DNA of 64,000 nt from G963662675 sp963676845 (GCA_963676845.2 CAXXKK010000037.1:62001-126000); one strand, 5' to 3'. Counted from the stretch's first letter, positions 52,343 to 62,928 are shown. Notes: generated by a model not told the origin, from the sequence alone. Program-made: numbers and translations.

Positions 52343-55300
52343 ATGAAAACAAGACTCATTCTATTTATAGTTTTGACGTGTAGCATTTTGCAATCTGCAA
52401 AAGCACAACAAACAATCTATTACCAATCTATCTCAGAAGAATTGCACCAGGCAAAAGAGCTTTACCTGAAAAATAAATTCATCGCTGCGCAGGATTTATT
52501 TGCATCTATCGCCAACAAAAGCGAAGAAGGAACAGAAACCTATTCCGAAGCTCGCTTTTACGAAGCACTTTGTGCCTTAAAACTTGAGACAGACAACAGC
52601 GAAGAGTTAATACAGTCATATCTGGATGAATATCCGGAAAGTCCTTATGCCAACAGAGGCTGGGTTGAATTAGGAAACGTACTTTTCAACAATAAGCGAT
52701 ATCCTCAAATGTTGCGGGCATATCGAAATATCGACACTAAGTCGCTCACTGCGGAAGAAAAAGTTACGGTAGGTTTCCAAAACGGATATGCCAACCTTCA
52801 ATCTGAAAACTACGCAATCGCAGAAAGGGAATTTGCCCGGATTAAAGATTCGAACCACAAATTATCTCCTGCCGCAAAATATTACTGGGGACACATTCAA
52901 TATATAAATGAAGAATATGATGAAGCCCTTCAGGTTTTTGAAGAACTTCAATCAAACCCGGCATTTCAGGAAGTTTTGCCTTATTACATCAGTCAGATAT
53001 ATTACATGCAAGGCAAATACAACCAAGTTGTTGAATATGCATCGCCACTTTACAACAATGCAAGCACTGAAAACAAAACGGCTCTAGCTAAGATTCTGGG
53101 AAACTCCTATTTTCATTTAAACCAGTACAACGAAGCCATCAACTACCTGGAAGCTTATTTCAAAGAAAGCAATAGTAAAAAGAAGGAAGAAAACTATATG
53201 CTTGGCTATTGCTACTACAAAACAGGGAAATATGAACAAGCTATCCCTTATCTTCAAATTGGCTCACAGGGGAATGATGAGATGGCACAAAATGCATATT
53301 ATCATTTAGCCGGATGCTATATCCAAACAGGGAATAAAGATCAGGCTCGTGTTGCATTTGAATCGGCAGCAGCCATGGATTTCAATGAAGATATCAAAGA
53401 AGATGCACTATTCAATTTTGCAAAGATTACTTACGAACTTTCGTACTCTCCATTTAATGAAACCATTAAAGCATTTGATGAATATATTTCCCGATATCCG
53501 GATTCCGGCAGAAATGATGATGCTTACGATTACCTTGTTCAGGTGTACATGAGCACCAGCAACTATAAAGATGCTATTGAATCCATTGAAAAAATACAAG
53601 TTAAAAGCCAATCCATAAAAGATGCATGGCAACGGGTAACCTTTTATCGTGGACTAGAGTTACTCAATAATCTGGATTATAACTCAGCTGTTTCCTATTT
53701 CAATCAGTCTTTGTCGAATGGTGGGTCAGACCAGGGACTTAAAGCAGCTGCAACATTCTGGAAAGCAGAATCTCAGTATCGAATGGAAGATTATCCCACA
53801 GCAGTATCTGGCTTTAACCAATTCTTGAATATGAATGGCGCCAGAACCAGATCAGAATATCAAATGGCACACTATAACCTTGCCTATGGATATTTTAAGT
53901 TGACAAATTATAGTCAGGCAAAATCAAATTTCACCCAATACATTTCAGCTCACAAAAATGAGCAATCCGACAAACTAGCCGATGCCTATAACCGATTAGC
54001 TGACTGCTACTTTATAGAACGAAATTACAAGGAAGCAATTACCAACTATCAATTGGCTTATTCACTTGATTCATATGATCCAGATTATGCACTTTACCAG
54101 CTAGCTCTTTGTTATGGTTTAAATAGAAATCAGGATGAAAAAATTAACCAGCTTAATATTTTTCGTCAAAAGTTCTCAAACTCGTCACTTGTTGATGACG
54201 CAAATTTTGAACTTGGAAGGACTTACGAAAGGACAGGAAACACCCAGGCAGCCATCAACCAATACGAACAGTTACTGAAAGGTAATGCTCAGAGCACTTA
54301 TCTATCAAAAGCCTTGCTTCAACTTGGGTTGATCTACTACAATCAATCAGAATTCAATAAATCTCTTGATTACTACAAGCAAATTACCGAAGATTACCCA
54401 AACAGTCCTGAAGCTCAATCTGCATTATTGGGTATCAGAAATAACTATGTAGAACTGAATAATGTTGATGCTTATTTCAGCTACGCCAACCAACTTGGTT
54501 CCGGAACACAAATTTCAGTATCGGAGCAAGATTCGCTTACCTACTTATCTGCTGAAAGATTGGTGATGAATAGCGACGAACAAGCTCGTCCTCAACTGGA
54601 AAGATATTTGCAACAATATCCGTCGGGGAGTTTCAGCCTGAATGCTCACTTCTATTTAGGTGAACTAAAATATACTGCCGGAGAGTATTCTTCAGCATTA
54701 ACAGATTATGAATATGTAACATCAAAACCAGATAACATTTTCACTGAATCAGCCCTGGCAAAAGCTTCAGAACTGACATACAATTCAGCAAACTACGATA
54801 CTGCATTAGAATACTTCGAACGCTTGGAAAGCGCATCAAACACGAAGTGGAACCTATTAAAAGCCAGAGCTGGGATAATGCGCTGTTACTACATACAAGC
54901 AAATTATAAGGATTGTATTGATGCCGCTCAATTGCTTCTGACCTCAGACAAGTTAACCGACGAATTAGAACGTGAAGCCAATTACAAACTTGCCAAATCC
55001 TATTATCTGACGGACAATAGTCAGCAAGCTCAACCAATTTTTGGAGAACTGGCAGAAGATACAAATTCGGAAGAAGGAGCAGAAGCCAAATTCATGCTTA
55101 TCGAAATTCTTTTCAGTCAGGACAAACTGGATGATGCAGAAAATGAAGTAATGGATTACATTTCAATGAATACGCCACACCAATACTGGCTGGCAAAAAG
55201 TTTCATCACTCTAGCTGACATTTATCTTCGAAAAGGGGATCAATTTCAGGCTAAGCACACATTAAAAAGTTTAGTTGAAAATTATCCGGACTCTGACGAT

Positions 55301-55408
55301 GGAATCACAGATACAGCTTCTGCAAAACTTCAGGGACTTGAAGAATTGGAAGCTCAGGAACAAGAAACACCAGACACACAACTAGAAATTGACATCAACC
55401 AACAATAA
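52343..55408 (+). CDS. Large TPR protein, 1021 aa
   Basis: Signal peptide (LILFIVLTCSILQSAKAQ), then TPR-like repeats of about 34 residues through nearly the whole length (for example LYLKNKFIAAQDLFASIANKS, YNEAINYLEAYFKESNSKKKEENYMLGYCYYKTGKYEQAIPYLQIG, AYNRLADCYFIERNYKEAITNYQLAYSLDSYDPDYALYQLALCYG). Over 20 repeats are plausible. Periplasmic superhelix; conserved pair with the barrel gene 15 nt downstream. Function not established. Confidence 0.88.
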   Translation: MKTRLILFIVLTCSILQSAKAQQTIYYQSISEELHQAKELYLKNKFIAAQDLFASIANKSEEGTETYSEARFYEALCALKLETDNSEELIQSYLDEYPESPYANRGWVELGNVLFNNKRYPQMLRAYRNIDTKSLTAEEKVTVGFQNGYANLQSENYAIAEREFARIKDSNHKLSPAAKYYWGHIQYINEEYDEALQVFEELQSNPAFQEVLPYYISQIYYMQGKYNQVVEYASPLYNNASTENKTALAKILGNSYFHLNQYNEAINYLEAYFKESNSKKKEENYMLGYCYYKTGKYEQAIPYLQIGSQGNDEMAQNAYYHLAGCYIQTGNKDQARVAFESAAAMDFNEDIKEDALFNFAKITYELSYSPFNETIKAFDEYISRYPDSGRNDDAYDYLVQVYMSTSNYKDAIESIEKIQVKSQSIKDAWQRVTFYRGLELLNNLDYNSAVSYFNQSLSNGGSDQGLKAAATFWKAESQYRMEDYPTAVSGFNQFLNMNGARTRSEYQMAHYNLAYGYFKLTNYSQAKSNFTQYISAHKNEQSDKLADAYNRLADCYFIERNYKEAITNYQLAYSLDSYDPDYALYQLALCYGLNRNQDEKINQLNIFRQKFSNSSLVDDANFELGRTYERTGNTQAAINQYEQLLKGNAQSTYLSKALLQLGLIYYNQSEFNKSLDYYKQITEDYPNSPEAQSALLGIRNNYVELNNVDAYFSYANQLGSGTQISVSEQDSLTYLSAERLVMNSDEQARPQLERYLQQYPSGSFSLNAHFYLGELKYTAGEYSSALTDYEYVTSKPDNIFTESALAKASELTYNSANYDTALEYFERLESASNTKWNLLKARAGIMRCYYIQANYKDCIDAAQLLLTSDKLTDELEREANYKLAKSYYLTDNSQQAQPIFGELAEDTNSEEGAEAKFMLIEILFSQDKLDDAENEVMDYISMNTPHQYWLAKSFITLADIYLRKGDQFQAKHTLKSLVENYPDSDDGITDTASAKLQGLEELEAQEQETPDTQLEIDINQQ

Positions 55409-55423
55409 ATAAAAAAAACGACA

Positions 55424-57211
55424 ATGATTATGAAAAGGTCATTCACCATATATTCAGCATTACTACTCACCTTCCTTTTCTGTGGACAAGTTGCATTTGC
55501 CCAACAAGACAGCACACTGTTGCACAAAGAAGTTGAAGTAATTAAAGCTTATGAGCCCATCATTAATGATGCCTACAAAATTAACGACATCCCTCAAATC
55601 AACAGAGAAACCCCCGAAAAGCCGACTTTTAACTATCAAATAAATTCTCAACCTGTATTTTCAACCTTTACCATTGAACCAGTTGAAGCAGCCCAAATGA
55701 GTCGTGAGCCAAAAGCAACCATGGGAAGTGGCTTAATAAAAGGAGGAGTTGGGAATTACAAAACACCTTACGGCGAACTATTTTTCAATACAAAAGCCGG
55801 CAGGAAATCGACTTTAAGCATGCACTTTAAACACCTTTCTTCAGATGGGAAAATCAAACTCCTAAACAAAGACAAGGTTGAAGCCCCTCAAAGCGAAAAT
55901 GTAATTGGACTTGCAACCAACCATTACTTCCGAAATTCAACCTTATCTATTTCACTGGACTTTGACCGACAAGCTTTTCGCTATTATGGTTATGCCGGTG
56001 ACAGTATCTCAAATATGCTCAAAGAATATTACATGCCTTATTGGAATGAGCAACAAGTCTATTCAAAAGGAAACCTATCTGTAGAACTCGCAAAGAACAA
56101 AGGGAACTACGATGATTTTAATTATTCAACAGGACTTGGTTATCAACTTCTGTCAAGTAAAACAGGTCAAACATCCCACCTGATTAATCTAAATGGTATT
56201 TTTGACCATGAGTTCGACTCTTTCAGCGGAAATCTGGGAGTTGGAATCTCTTACCTAACAACTGATAGCATATTAAATACTGTAACAGGAAACTACGGCA
56301 AAAAGCAACAAATCTTCCTTAAGCTTACTCCCTCTATTCTTTTCCAAGGCGAGACAGCTAGTTTAAGAGTGGGTTTAAACAGTTTTAACATGTTTGATGA
56401 TGATTATGATGCCGTTTTCCTATTGACTCCAAATATTAAAGCAGAATGGTGGCCTATTGAAAACATGCTGGCTCTTTTTGCAGGAGCAGATGGCAACTTG
56501 CAACACAACCACTATTCAGCAATTACATCCGAAAACAAATATGTAAATCCTTTTCAGGACATAAAGAACACTGAATACAACTACATACTTACAGGGGGAA
56601 TAAAAGGGAAATTTAGCTCCCGCTTCTCGTATCGAATTCAAGCTGATTATGCAGACATCTCAGGTCAACACTTTTTTGTGCTAAATCAAGCTGGCATGAT
56701 TAATACAATGAACCAAACTTATAGCCTTATTAGCAAAGAAAATACATTTGATGTTTTATACGATGACCTGACTCAGTTAACCATTGGAGGTGAAATACAC
56801 TACACAGCTTCCGACGAAATCGACTTCCTGCTAAAAGGAAATTTCTATTCCTACGATATGGCCAACATGCAAGAAGCCTGGCAAAAACCAACATACGAAG
56901 CTTCTGCATCCTTAAATTTCAACCCGGATGGCCCTTTGCACTTTAATGTAGACATTTATGCTATTGGAGAAAAGAAAGCATTGGTTCAAACAACAGACTT
57001 CTTTTCCAGCTCATATTTTCTGCCATCAACAAACGAAGTACATACTATAGATCCAATTATCGATATGAACTTTGGCATAGAATACCAATATTCTCCCAAT
57101 TTAAGCTTCTGGGGACATGTAAATAACTTCTCATTCCAGAAATACGAAGACTGGCTTGGATACACCAACCAAAGTATAAATCTACTCGTTGGAGCGAGCC
57201 TGAGTTTCTAA
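55424..57211 (+). CDS. Outer-membrane beta-barrel protein, TonB-receptor-like, 595 aa
   Basis: Signal peptide (FTIYSALLLTFLFCGQVAFAQQ) then LLHKEVEVIKAYEPIINDAYKINDIP, the conserved opening of this Bacteroidota family, followed by alternating strands to a C-terminal SINLLVGASLSF. It pairs with the preceding TPR protein in Bacteroidota. No TonB box or plug was found. Function unknown; an outer-membrane porin or glycan-related role is possible. The start is ATG 55424 or 55430. Confidence 0.8.
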   Translation: MIMKRSFTIYSALLLTFLFCGQVAFAQQDSTLLHKEVEVIKAYEPIINDAYKINDIPQINRETPEKPTFNYQINSQPVFSTFTIEPVEAAQMSREPKATMGSGLIKGGVGNYKTPYGELFFNTKAGRKSTLSMHFKHLSSDGKIKLLNKDKVEAPQSENVIGLATNHYFRNSTLSISLDFDRQAFRYYGYAGDSISNMLKEYYMPYWNEQQVYSKGNLSVELAKNKGNYDDFNYSTGLGYQLLSSKTGQTSHLINLNGIFDHEFDSFSGNLGVGISYLTTDSILNTVTGNYGKKQQIFLKLTPSILFQGETASLRVGLNSFNMFDDDYDAVFLLTPNIKAEWWPIENMLALFAGADGNLQHNHYSAITSENKYVNPFQDIKNTEYNYILTGGIKGKFSSRFSYRIQADYADISGQHFFVLNQAGMINTMNQTYSLISKENTFDVLYDDLTQLTIGGEIHYTASDEIDFLLKGNFYSYDMANMQEAWQKPTYEASASLNFNPDGPLHFNVDIYAIGEKKALVQTTDFFSSSYFLPSTNEVHTIDPIIDMNFGIEYQYSPNLSFWGHVNNFSFQKYEDWLGYTNQSINLLVGASLSF

Positions 57212-57392
57212 ATCTTTGATGATGTAATTTGCTTTTTGAAATATGATTTTGGGGACTTTTAATTTTCACAAAAAATCAGGGATATTAAAACCTTGTCAAT
57301 CTCCTGATTTCCTGAATATTATTTTTTAATATTTTGTTGAAAACTTTAGTGTTTACTACTACGCCAGAGCGTTCAAAATAGCATATTTTTGT

Positions 57393-57400
57393 TATATTTG
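57393..57400 (+). promoter_or_regulatory. -7 element in the gyrB upstream region
   Basis: TATATTTG matches TAnnTTTG. It lies about 175 nt upstream of gyrB and only 6 nt upstream of a 29-codon frame (57407-57496). An inverted repeat AAATCAGG / CCTGATTT with a long loop lies upstream, near 57277-57312. The rest of 57212-57573 is blank to me. Confidence 0.42.
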
Positions 57401-57406
57401 CATGTT

Positions 57407-57496
57407 ATGCGAAAGAGGCGAAGAATGTTGATCAAATCACTGGATTTCATCCTTTTAAAAACAAATCCAAAACGTTTTAAATTCTTCAATTTTTAG
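57407..57496 (+). CDS. Possible 29-aa basic leader peptide, leaderless
   Basis: A 29-codon ATG frame begins just where the -7 box would place transcription start. The product is strongly basic (MRKRRRMLIK and KTNPKRFKFFNF). I do not recognise it as a ribosomal protein. Its position between a promoter and gyrB suggests a leader peptide, but chance is a serious alternative. Confidence 0.2.
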   Translation: MRKRRRMLIKSLDFILLKTNPKRFKFFNF

Positions 57497-57573
57497 AAGT
57501 AAAAAACGAATTTTTCTCATTTTGTCAGAAATGAGTTTTGAAAAGTATTTTGACTTTAACTAAGATTAAATAG

Positions 57574-59538
57574 ATGAGCGAGTTAGAAAACAAGCCAACA
57601 AACGGAAATGGAAATTATTCTGCCGACAGTATTCAGGTTCTGGAAGGACTGGAAGCTGTACGCAAACGTCCTGCCATGTACATTGGCGACGTGAACGAAA
57701 AAGGTCTTCACCACTTAGTTTACGAAGTCGTAGACAACTCAATTGATGAAGCTCTTGCAGGATATTGTTCCAACATTGATGTTATTATCAACGAAGATAA
57801 TTCGATCTCGGTAAAAGATGATGGGCGTGGTATTCCCACAGAAACACATTCAAAGCAAAATAAGTCTGCCCTTGAGGTGGTAATGACTGTGCTTCACGCC
57901 GGAGGTAAGTTCGACAAAGATAGCTACAAAGTATCCGGTGGTTTGCACGGTGTAGGGGTATCTTGTGTGAATGCCTTATCTGAAAACCTAAAAGCCGAAG
58001 TTCACCGCGATGGTAAAATCTGGGTTCAGGAATTTAGCATTGGGAAACCTCTTTATCCGGCCAAAGTAGTTGGAGAGACAGATGTTACCGGAACAATTGT
58101 AACCTTCAAGCCGGATGCCAATATCTTCCTGACAACAACATACAAATACGAAATTCTTTCAGCTCGTTTACGTGAATTAGCCTTCCTAAATGCGGGAATC
58201 CGTCTTACTTTAAAAGATTTACGTGAGATTGATGAAAATGGCGAGCCAAAACAAAACGAGTACTTCTCGGAAGAAGGATTAAAAGAATTTGTGGAATACC
58301 TGGATGGATCTCGTGAAAAATTAATTGAAGACACCATTCACATTTCTTCTGAAAAAGGAGAAATCCCTGTTGAAATCGCATTGCATTACAATACTTCCTT
58401 CACCGAAAACATTCACTCTTACGTGAACAACATCAATACAATTGAAGGAGGAACACACCTGACTGGTTTCCGTCGTGGATTGACACGTACGTTAAAAAAT
58501 TACGCCGAAACCTCTGGCATGTTGAGCAAACTTAAATTCGACATCAATGGTGATGACTTCCGTGAAGGATTAACTGCCGTAGTTTCTGTAAAAGTTGCAG
58601 AACCTCAATTCGAAGGGCAGACAAAAACAAAATTAGGGAACTCAGAGGTCAGCTTACCTGTTGATCAGGCTGTAAGCGAAATGCTGGCTAATTACCTGGA
58701 AGAAAACCCAAAATCGGCAAAAGCCATTGTGAACAAGGTAATTCTTGCCGCACAAGCTCGCCATGCTGCACGAAAAGCGAGAGAACTGGTTCAACGTAAA
58801 AATGTACTTTCCGGAGGAGGTCTTCCAGGAAAATTGGCTGACTGTTCAGAAAAAGATCCTGCTCAATGTGAAGTCTACCTGGTCGAGGGAGATTCTGCAG
58901 GTGGAACGGCAAAACAAGGACGTAACCGCCGTTTTCAGGCAATTCTTCCTTTGCGTGGTAAAATCCTGAATGTTGAAAAAGCCATGCAGCATAAAGTTTT
59001 CGAAAATGAAGAAATCAAAAATATTTTTACAGCCCTGGGGGTTACTATTGGTACAGAAGATGATGCCAAAGCTGTAAATTTAGACAAACTACGTTATCAC
59101 AAAATTATTATCATGACCGATGCCGATGTGGACGGAAGCCACATTGCAACATTAATTATGACTTTCTTTTTCCGTTTCATGAAGGACTTAATTAAAAATG
59201 GGTATTTGTACATCGCTACACCTCCATTGTATTTAGTTCGCAAAGGAAAGAAAGAAGAATATGCATGGTCTGACCAACAACGATTACAATTGATAAACCA
59301 ATGGGCTGAAGGGAAAGAATCTGCAGTTCACACGCAACGCTACAAAGGTCTTGGAGAGATGAACGCCGAACAGCTTTGGGAAACCACAATGGATCCTGAA
59401 AGACGCATTCTCCGACAAGTAACCATTGAGAATGCTGCTGAAGCCGATCACATTTTCAGTATGCTTATGGGCGATGAAGTGCCGCCAAGGCGACAGTTTA
59501 TCGAGGACCATGCCGTTTATGCAAATATTGATGCTTAA
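57574..59538 (+). CDS. gyrB: DNA gyrase subunit B
   Basis: ATPase subunit of gyrase, introducing negative supercoils with GyrA. EVVDNSIDEALAG, DDGRGIPTETH and GGLHGVGVSCVNALSE form the GHKL ATP site. TOPRIM motifs EGDSAGGTAKQGRNRRFQAI, with the catalytic Glu, and MTDADVDGSHI are intact, and the C-terminus YKGLGEMNAEQLWETTMDPERR is standard. Length 654 aa. Terminator follows. Confidence 0.97.
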   Translation: MSELENKPTNGNGNYSADSIQVLEGLEAVRKRPAMYIGDVNEKGLHHLVYEVVDNSIDEALAGYCSNIDVIINEDNSISVKDDGRGIPTETHSKQNKSALEVVMTVLHAGGKFDKDSYKVSGGLHGVGVSCVNALSENLKAEVHRDGKIWVQEFSIGKPLYPAKVVGETDVTGTIVTFKPDANIFLTTTYKYEILSARLRELAFLNAGIRLTLKDLREIDENGEPKQNEYFSEEGLKEFVEYLDGSREKLIEDTIHISSEKGEIPVEIALHYNTSFTENIHSYVNNINTIEGGTHLTGFRRGLTRTLKNYAETSGMLSKLKFDINGDDFREGLTAVVSVKVAEPQFEGQTKTKLGNSEVSLPVDQAVSEMLANYLEENPKSAKAIVNKVILAAQARHAARKARELVQRKNVLSGGGLPGKLADCSEKDPAQCEVYLVEGDSAGGTAKQGRNRRFQAILPLRGKILNVEKAMQHKVFENEEIKNIFTALGVTIGTEDDAKAVNLDKLRYHKIIIMTDADVDGSHIATLIMTFFFRFMKDLIKNGYLYIATPPLYLVRKGKKEEYAWSDQQRLQLINQWAEGKESAVHTQRYKGLGEMNAEQLWETTMDPERRILRQVTIENAAEADHIFSMLMGDEVPPRRQFIEDHAVYANIDA

Positions 59539-59546
59539 TCATAGCT

Positions 59547-59578
59547 GAATGTCATCCACCGGGTGACATTCTTTTTTT
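59547..59578 (+). terminator. Terminator of gyrB
   Basis: GAATGTCATCC / GGGTGACATTC stem (one wobble pair) with a 3-nt loop and seven T. Confidence 0.88.
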
Positions 59579-59602
59579 ATACTCATCAACAAAAGCAGAA
59601 GT

Positions 59603-60193
59603 ATGAAGATTTGTGTTTTTTCATCGTCAAGTAATGGGATTTCATCCATCTATTTTGATGAAGCCCTCAAGCTTTCCCGCTTAATTGGGGAAAACAGGCA
59701 AACATTAATCAACGGTGGTGCAAACGTCGGACTGATGGAACACATGCTGAAAGAAGCATCAAAAGCCGGAGCTAAAACAATAGGCGTTATTCCTGAAAAG
59801 ATGAATGGCTTCAACCTTGTTTCCCAAAGTGCTGATGAGATCATAATATCTAAAGACATGATGGAACGCAAAGCAATTATGCGTGATATGTCTGATGCGT
59901 TTATTGCAATGCCTGGCGGTTTTGGGACATTGGAAGAAATACTTGAAGTCATTACTCTAAAGCAACTTGACTACCACGACAAACCTATTGTTTTTCTAAA
60001 TATCGACGGATTCTTCAATGACCTGTTTAATCAATTTGAACGTTCTTTTGATGAAAATTTCGCAAAGCTTTCTTATAAAAATCTCTATTTTATTGCTGAA
60101 AATTGCGAAGAAGCAATTCATTACATAAAGAACTACCAACCCGTTCAAAAAGAAAACAAATGGCATAAAGTACCAGGCGATACAAATTCCTGA
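59603..60193 (+). CDS. LOG-family protein (cytokinin riboside 5'-monophosphate phosphoribohydrolase type)
   Basis: Rossmann-like enzyme with GGANVGLMEHMLKEA and the family signature MPGGFGTLEEILEVITLKQLDYHDKPI (PGGxGTxxE). It releases the base from nucleoside 5'-monophosphates in characterised relatives. Bacterial homologues act on AMP-type substrates in purine turnover; the exact role here is open. Length 196 aa fits. Confidence 0.88.
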   Translation: MKICVFSSSSNGISSIYFDEALKLSRLIGENRQTLINGGANVGLMEHMLKEASKAGAKTIGVIPEKMNGFNLVSQSADEIIISKDMMERKAIMRDMSDAFIAMPGGFGTLEEILEVITLKQLDYHDKPIVFLNIDGFFNDLFNQFERSFDENFAKLSYKNLYFIAENCEEAIHYIKNYQPVQKENKWHKVPGDTNS

Positions 60194-60315
60194 CAACCTG
60201 TCTGAAAGCCTTCATCAATCTGCCTAAAATGGCTTTAATTAATAATTGGTTTCTTATTTGATAACTTAGAGTAGTATCTTAGAATATATATCTTGCAAAA
60301 AACATTTCATTGTAA

Positions 60316-61443
60316 ATGAAATTCATTATAGACAATAAAATCCCCTATATAAAAGGCGCATTAGAACCATTCGGCGATGTAGTTTATCTATCTGCTGAAA
60401 AAACCACGCCTGAAGCACTTAAAGATGCTGATACAATAATCACCCGCACAAGAACAATATGCGATGAGAAACTTTTAAAAGATTCTTCTATAAAGTTTAT
60501 AGCAACAGCAACAATTGGCTTTGACCATATCGATACAAATTATTGCGACAAGAATGGCATAAAATGGTCAAATGCACCGGGTTGTAACAGCAAATCTGTC
60601 GAACAATACATTACCTCTTCCCTCTTTGTTTTAGCCGAGAAGAGAGGATTTCAACTAAAAGGAAAAACAATTGGCATTGTAGGTGTTGGGCAAGTAGGTT
60701 CTAAAATTGCTCAGGCATGCAAAATTCTGGGAATGAATGTTCTTCTTAATGACCCTCCCAGGGAAAGAAAAGAGAGGAAAGAAAATTTTGTAAGCCTTGA
60801 AGAAATAGCCCAAAAGTCAGATATAATTTCACTGCATACTCCTTTAAATATGGAAGGTGATAATTCAACTTTTCATTTGGCTAATGAAGAATTCTTCAAC
60901 ACTTTACAACGGAAACCAATACTCATAAATTCAGCCAGAGGTGCTGTTGTTGACAACCAGGCGGCAAAAAGAGCAATTCAAAATGGCAAAATCTCAGGTT
61001 TAGTTTTAGACTGCTGGGAAAATGAACCAAATATTGATATTGAGCTCTTAGAAAAATGTGATTTGGCTACTCCTCATATAGCTGGTTATTCAAAAGAAGG
61101 AAAAGCAAACGGAACAAGCATGAGCATCCAGGCCATCAGTAAATTTTTCAATTTAGGAATTGATAACTGGCAAGCCAAAAACATTGAACTTCCTGATCAA
61201 ACAATTATTGAACTGGATGGTTTCAATATATCAGAAGAAAACATAATAGGAAATGCTATTTTAGCAACCTATGATATCCGAATAGATGATCAAAAATTGA
61301 GGGGAAACCCAAAGTTTTTTGAAAAACTCAGGGGTGATTATCCTGTTCGACGTGAATACCCCGTATTTACAGTAAAACACAAGAATCTAACTGACTCAAC
61401 AATCCAAAAATTGAAGTTATTAGGTTTTAAGGTTGAAGAATAA
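60316..61443 (+). CDS. pdxB: Erythronate-4-phosphate dehydrogenase
   Basis: Second enzyme of deoxyxylulose-dependent vitamin B6 synthesis, acting on 4-phosphoerythronate. D-2-hydroxyacid dehydrogenase fold: GFDHIDTNYCDKNGIKWSNAPGCNSKSVEQYI, the NAD site IGIVGVGQVGSKIAQACKILGMNVLLNDP and catalytic RGAVVDNQ plus ATPHIAGYSKEGK. The DPPRE(R) and the extended C-terminal domain of about 100 residues (YPVRREYPVFTV) distinguish PdxB from SerA. It lies 30 nt before gnd. Confidence 0.93.
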   Translation: MKFIIDNKIPYIKGALEPFGDVVYLSAEKTTPEALKDADTIITRTRTICDEKLLKDSSIKFIATATIGFDHIDTNYCDKNGIKWSNAPGCNSKSVEQYITSSLFVLAEKRGFQLKGKTIGIVGVGQVGSKIAQACKILGMNVLLNDPPRERKERKENFVSLEEIAQKSDIISLHTPLNMEGDNSTFHLANEEFFNTLQRKPILINSARGAVVDNQAAKRAIQNGKISGLVLDCWENEPNIDIELLEKCDLATPHIAGYSKEGKANGTSMSIQAISKFFNLGIDNWQAKNIELPDQTIIELDGFNISEENIIGNAILATYDIRIDDQKLRGNPKFFEKLRGDYPVRREYPVFTVKHKNLTDSTIQKLKLLGFKVEE

Positions 61444-61473
61444 AAGTTGAAACAAAAAAAGAACTCAATAGCT

Positions 61474-62928
61474 ATGAAAAAATTAGCAGATATAGGTTTA
61501 ATCGGGTTAGCCGTTATGGGTGAAAACTTGGTATTAAACATGGAAAGCAAAGGATACACTGTAGCTGTTTACAACCGAACAGTTGACAAAGTTGATAAAT
61601 TTATAAATGGACGTGGAGCAAATAAGAATTTCATTGGGACACACTCCATTGAAGAACTTGTTGCCTCTCTTGAAAAACCACGCAAGGTCATGATGCTTGT
61701 AAAAGCAGGTAAACCTGTAGACATATTTATCGACCAACTTATTCCCCACCTGGAACCCGGAGATATTATTATTGATGGTGGAAACTCACATTTCCCAGAC
61801 ACTATACGACGAACAGAATATGTGGAAAGCAAAGGATTACTCTACGTTGGAACCGGAGTTTCCGGAGGCGAAGAAGGAGCACTGATGGGGCCTTCAATGA
61901 TGCCCGGTGGATCACCTGAGGCATGGCCATATGTGAAAGATATTTTTCAATCTATTGCAGCCAAAGTTGAAGATGGAACTCCTTGCTGCGACTGGGTTGG
62001 CGAAAGTGGAGCAGGTCATTTTGTAAAAATGGTTCACAATGGAATTGAGTATGGAGACATGCAAATCATTAATGAAGCTTACCACCTAATGAAAGACTTA
62101 TTAGGCATGAGTGCTGATGAAATGCATGAGGTTTTCAAAAAATGGAATACTGAAGAATTGGATTCCTACCTAATTGAAATTACAGCTGACATCCTTGGTT
62201 TCAAAGACGAAGACGGTGAGCCTATGGTTGAAAAAATACTGGATACTGCCGGACAAAAAGGGACAGGAAAATGGACAGGAGTTGCCGCCCTTGATCTGGG
62301 TATTCCGTTAACCTTAATCGGCGAATCTGTTTTCTCCCGTTGCCTTTCTGCTCAAAAAGACATACGAGTTCAGGCCAGCAAAGTAATCAATGGCCCTCAG
62401 GTTGAATTTAAAGGAGATAAAGCTCAGTTTATTGAAGACCTGAAAATGGCTCTTTACGGGGCAAAAATCATTTCATATGCCCAAGGCTACGACTTAATGA
62501 TGGAAGCCGCAAAAGAACACGGATGGAATCTCAATTACGGAGGAATTGCCTTGATGTGGCGTGGAGGTTGCATTATACGCTCAGCATTTCTGGGCGATAT
62601 AAAAAAGGCTTTTGACAACAATCCGGAGTTACCAAACTTATTACTAGATCCATTCTTTAAAGAAAAGATTGAAGCAGCACAAGAAGGCTGGCGCAGAGTT
62701 TGTGCAACAGCAATTACCAATGGAATACCAGTTCCAGCCATATCTTCAGCATTAAGCTATTTTGATGGTTTTAGAAGTGAAAAACTTCCAGCCAATTTAT
62801 TACAAGCTCAACGTGATTATTTTGGAGCACATACCTACGAGCGTATAGACAAACCACGCGGACAATTTTTTCATACAAACTGGACTGGACGAGGAGGAAA
62901 TACAGCATCAACAACTTACGATGTATAA
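61474..62928 (+). CDS. gnd: 6-phosphogluconate dehydrogenase, decarboxylating
   Basis: Oxidative pentose-phosphate pathway enzyme giving ribulose 5-phosphate and NADPH. GLIGLAVMGENLVLNMESKGY is the NADP site; GGNSHFPDT, GTGVSGGEEGALMGPSMMPGG, KMVHNGIEYGDMQ and the C-terminal YFDGFRSEKLPANLLQAQRD then FFHTNWTG are diagnostic. Length 484 aa from ATG 61474. The TTG extension to 61447 is rejected. It follows pdxB closely, so likely cotranscribed. Confidence 0.96.
   Translation: MKKLADIGLIGLAVMGENLVLNMESKGYTVAVYNRTVDKVDKFINGRGANKNFIGTHSIEELVASLEKPRKVMMLVKAGKPVDIFIDQLIPHLEPGDIIIDGGNSHFPDTIRRTEYVESKGLLYVGTGVSGGEEGALMGPSMMPGGSPEAWPYVKDIFQSIAAKVEDGTPCCDWVGESGAGHFVKMVHNGIEYGDMQIINEAYHLMKDLLGMSADEMHEVFKKWNTEELDSYLIEITADILGFKDEDGEPMVEKILDTAGQKGTGKWTGVAALDLGIPLTLIGESVFSRCLSAQKDIRVQASKVINGPQVEFKGDKAQFIEDLKMALYGAKIISYAQGYDLMMEAAKEHGWNLNYGGIALMWRGGCIIRSAFLGDIKKAFDNNPELPNLLLDPFFKEKIEAAQEGWRRVCATAITNGIPVPAISSALSYFDGFRSEKLPANLLQAQRDYFGAHTYERIDKPRGQFFHTNWTGRGGNTASTTYDV

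Noticed and set aside
54741..55064. 107-codon minus-strand frame within the large TPR gene
   Set aside because: Shadow frame; the TPR repeats on the plus strand are continuous.
61447..61473. TTG-initiated extension of gnd
   Set aside because: Nine extra residues of non-conserved sequence; the ATG at 61474 fits the family's normal start.
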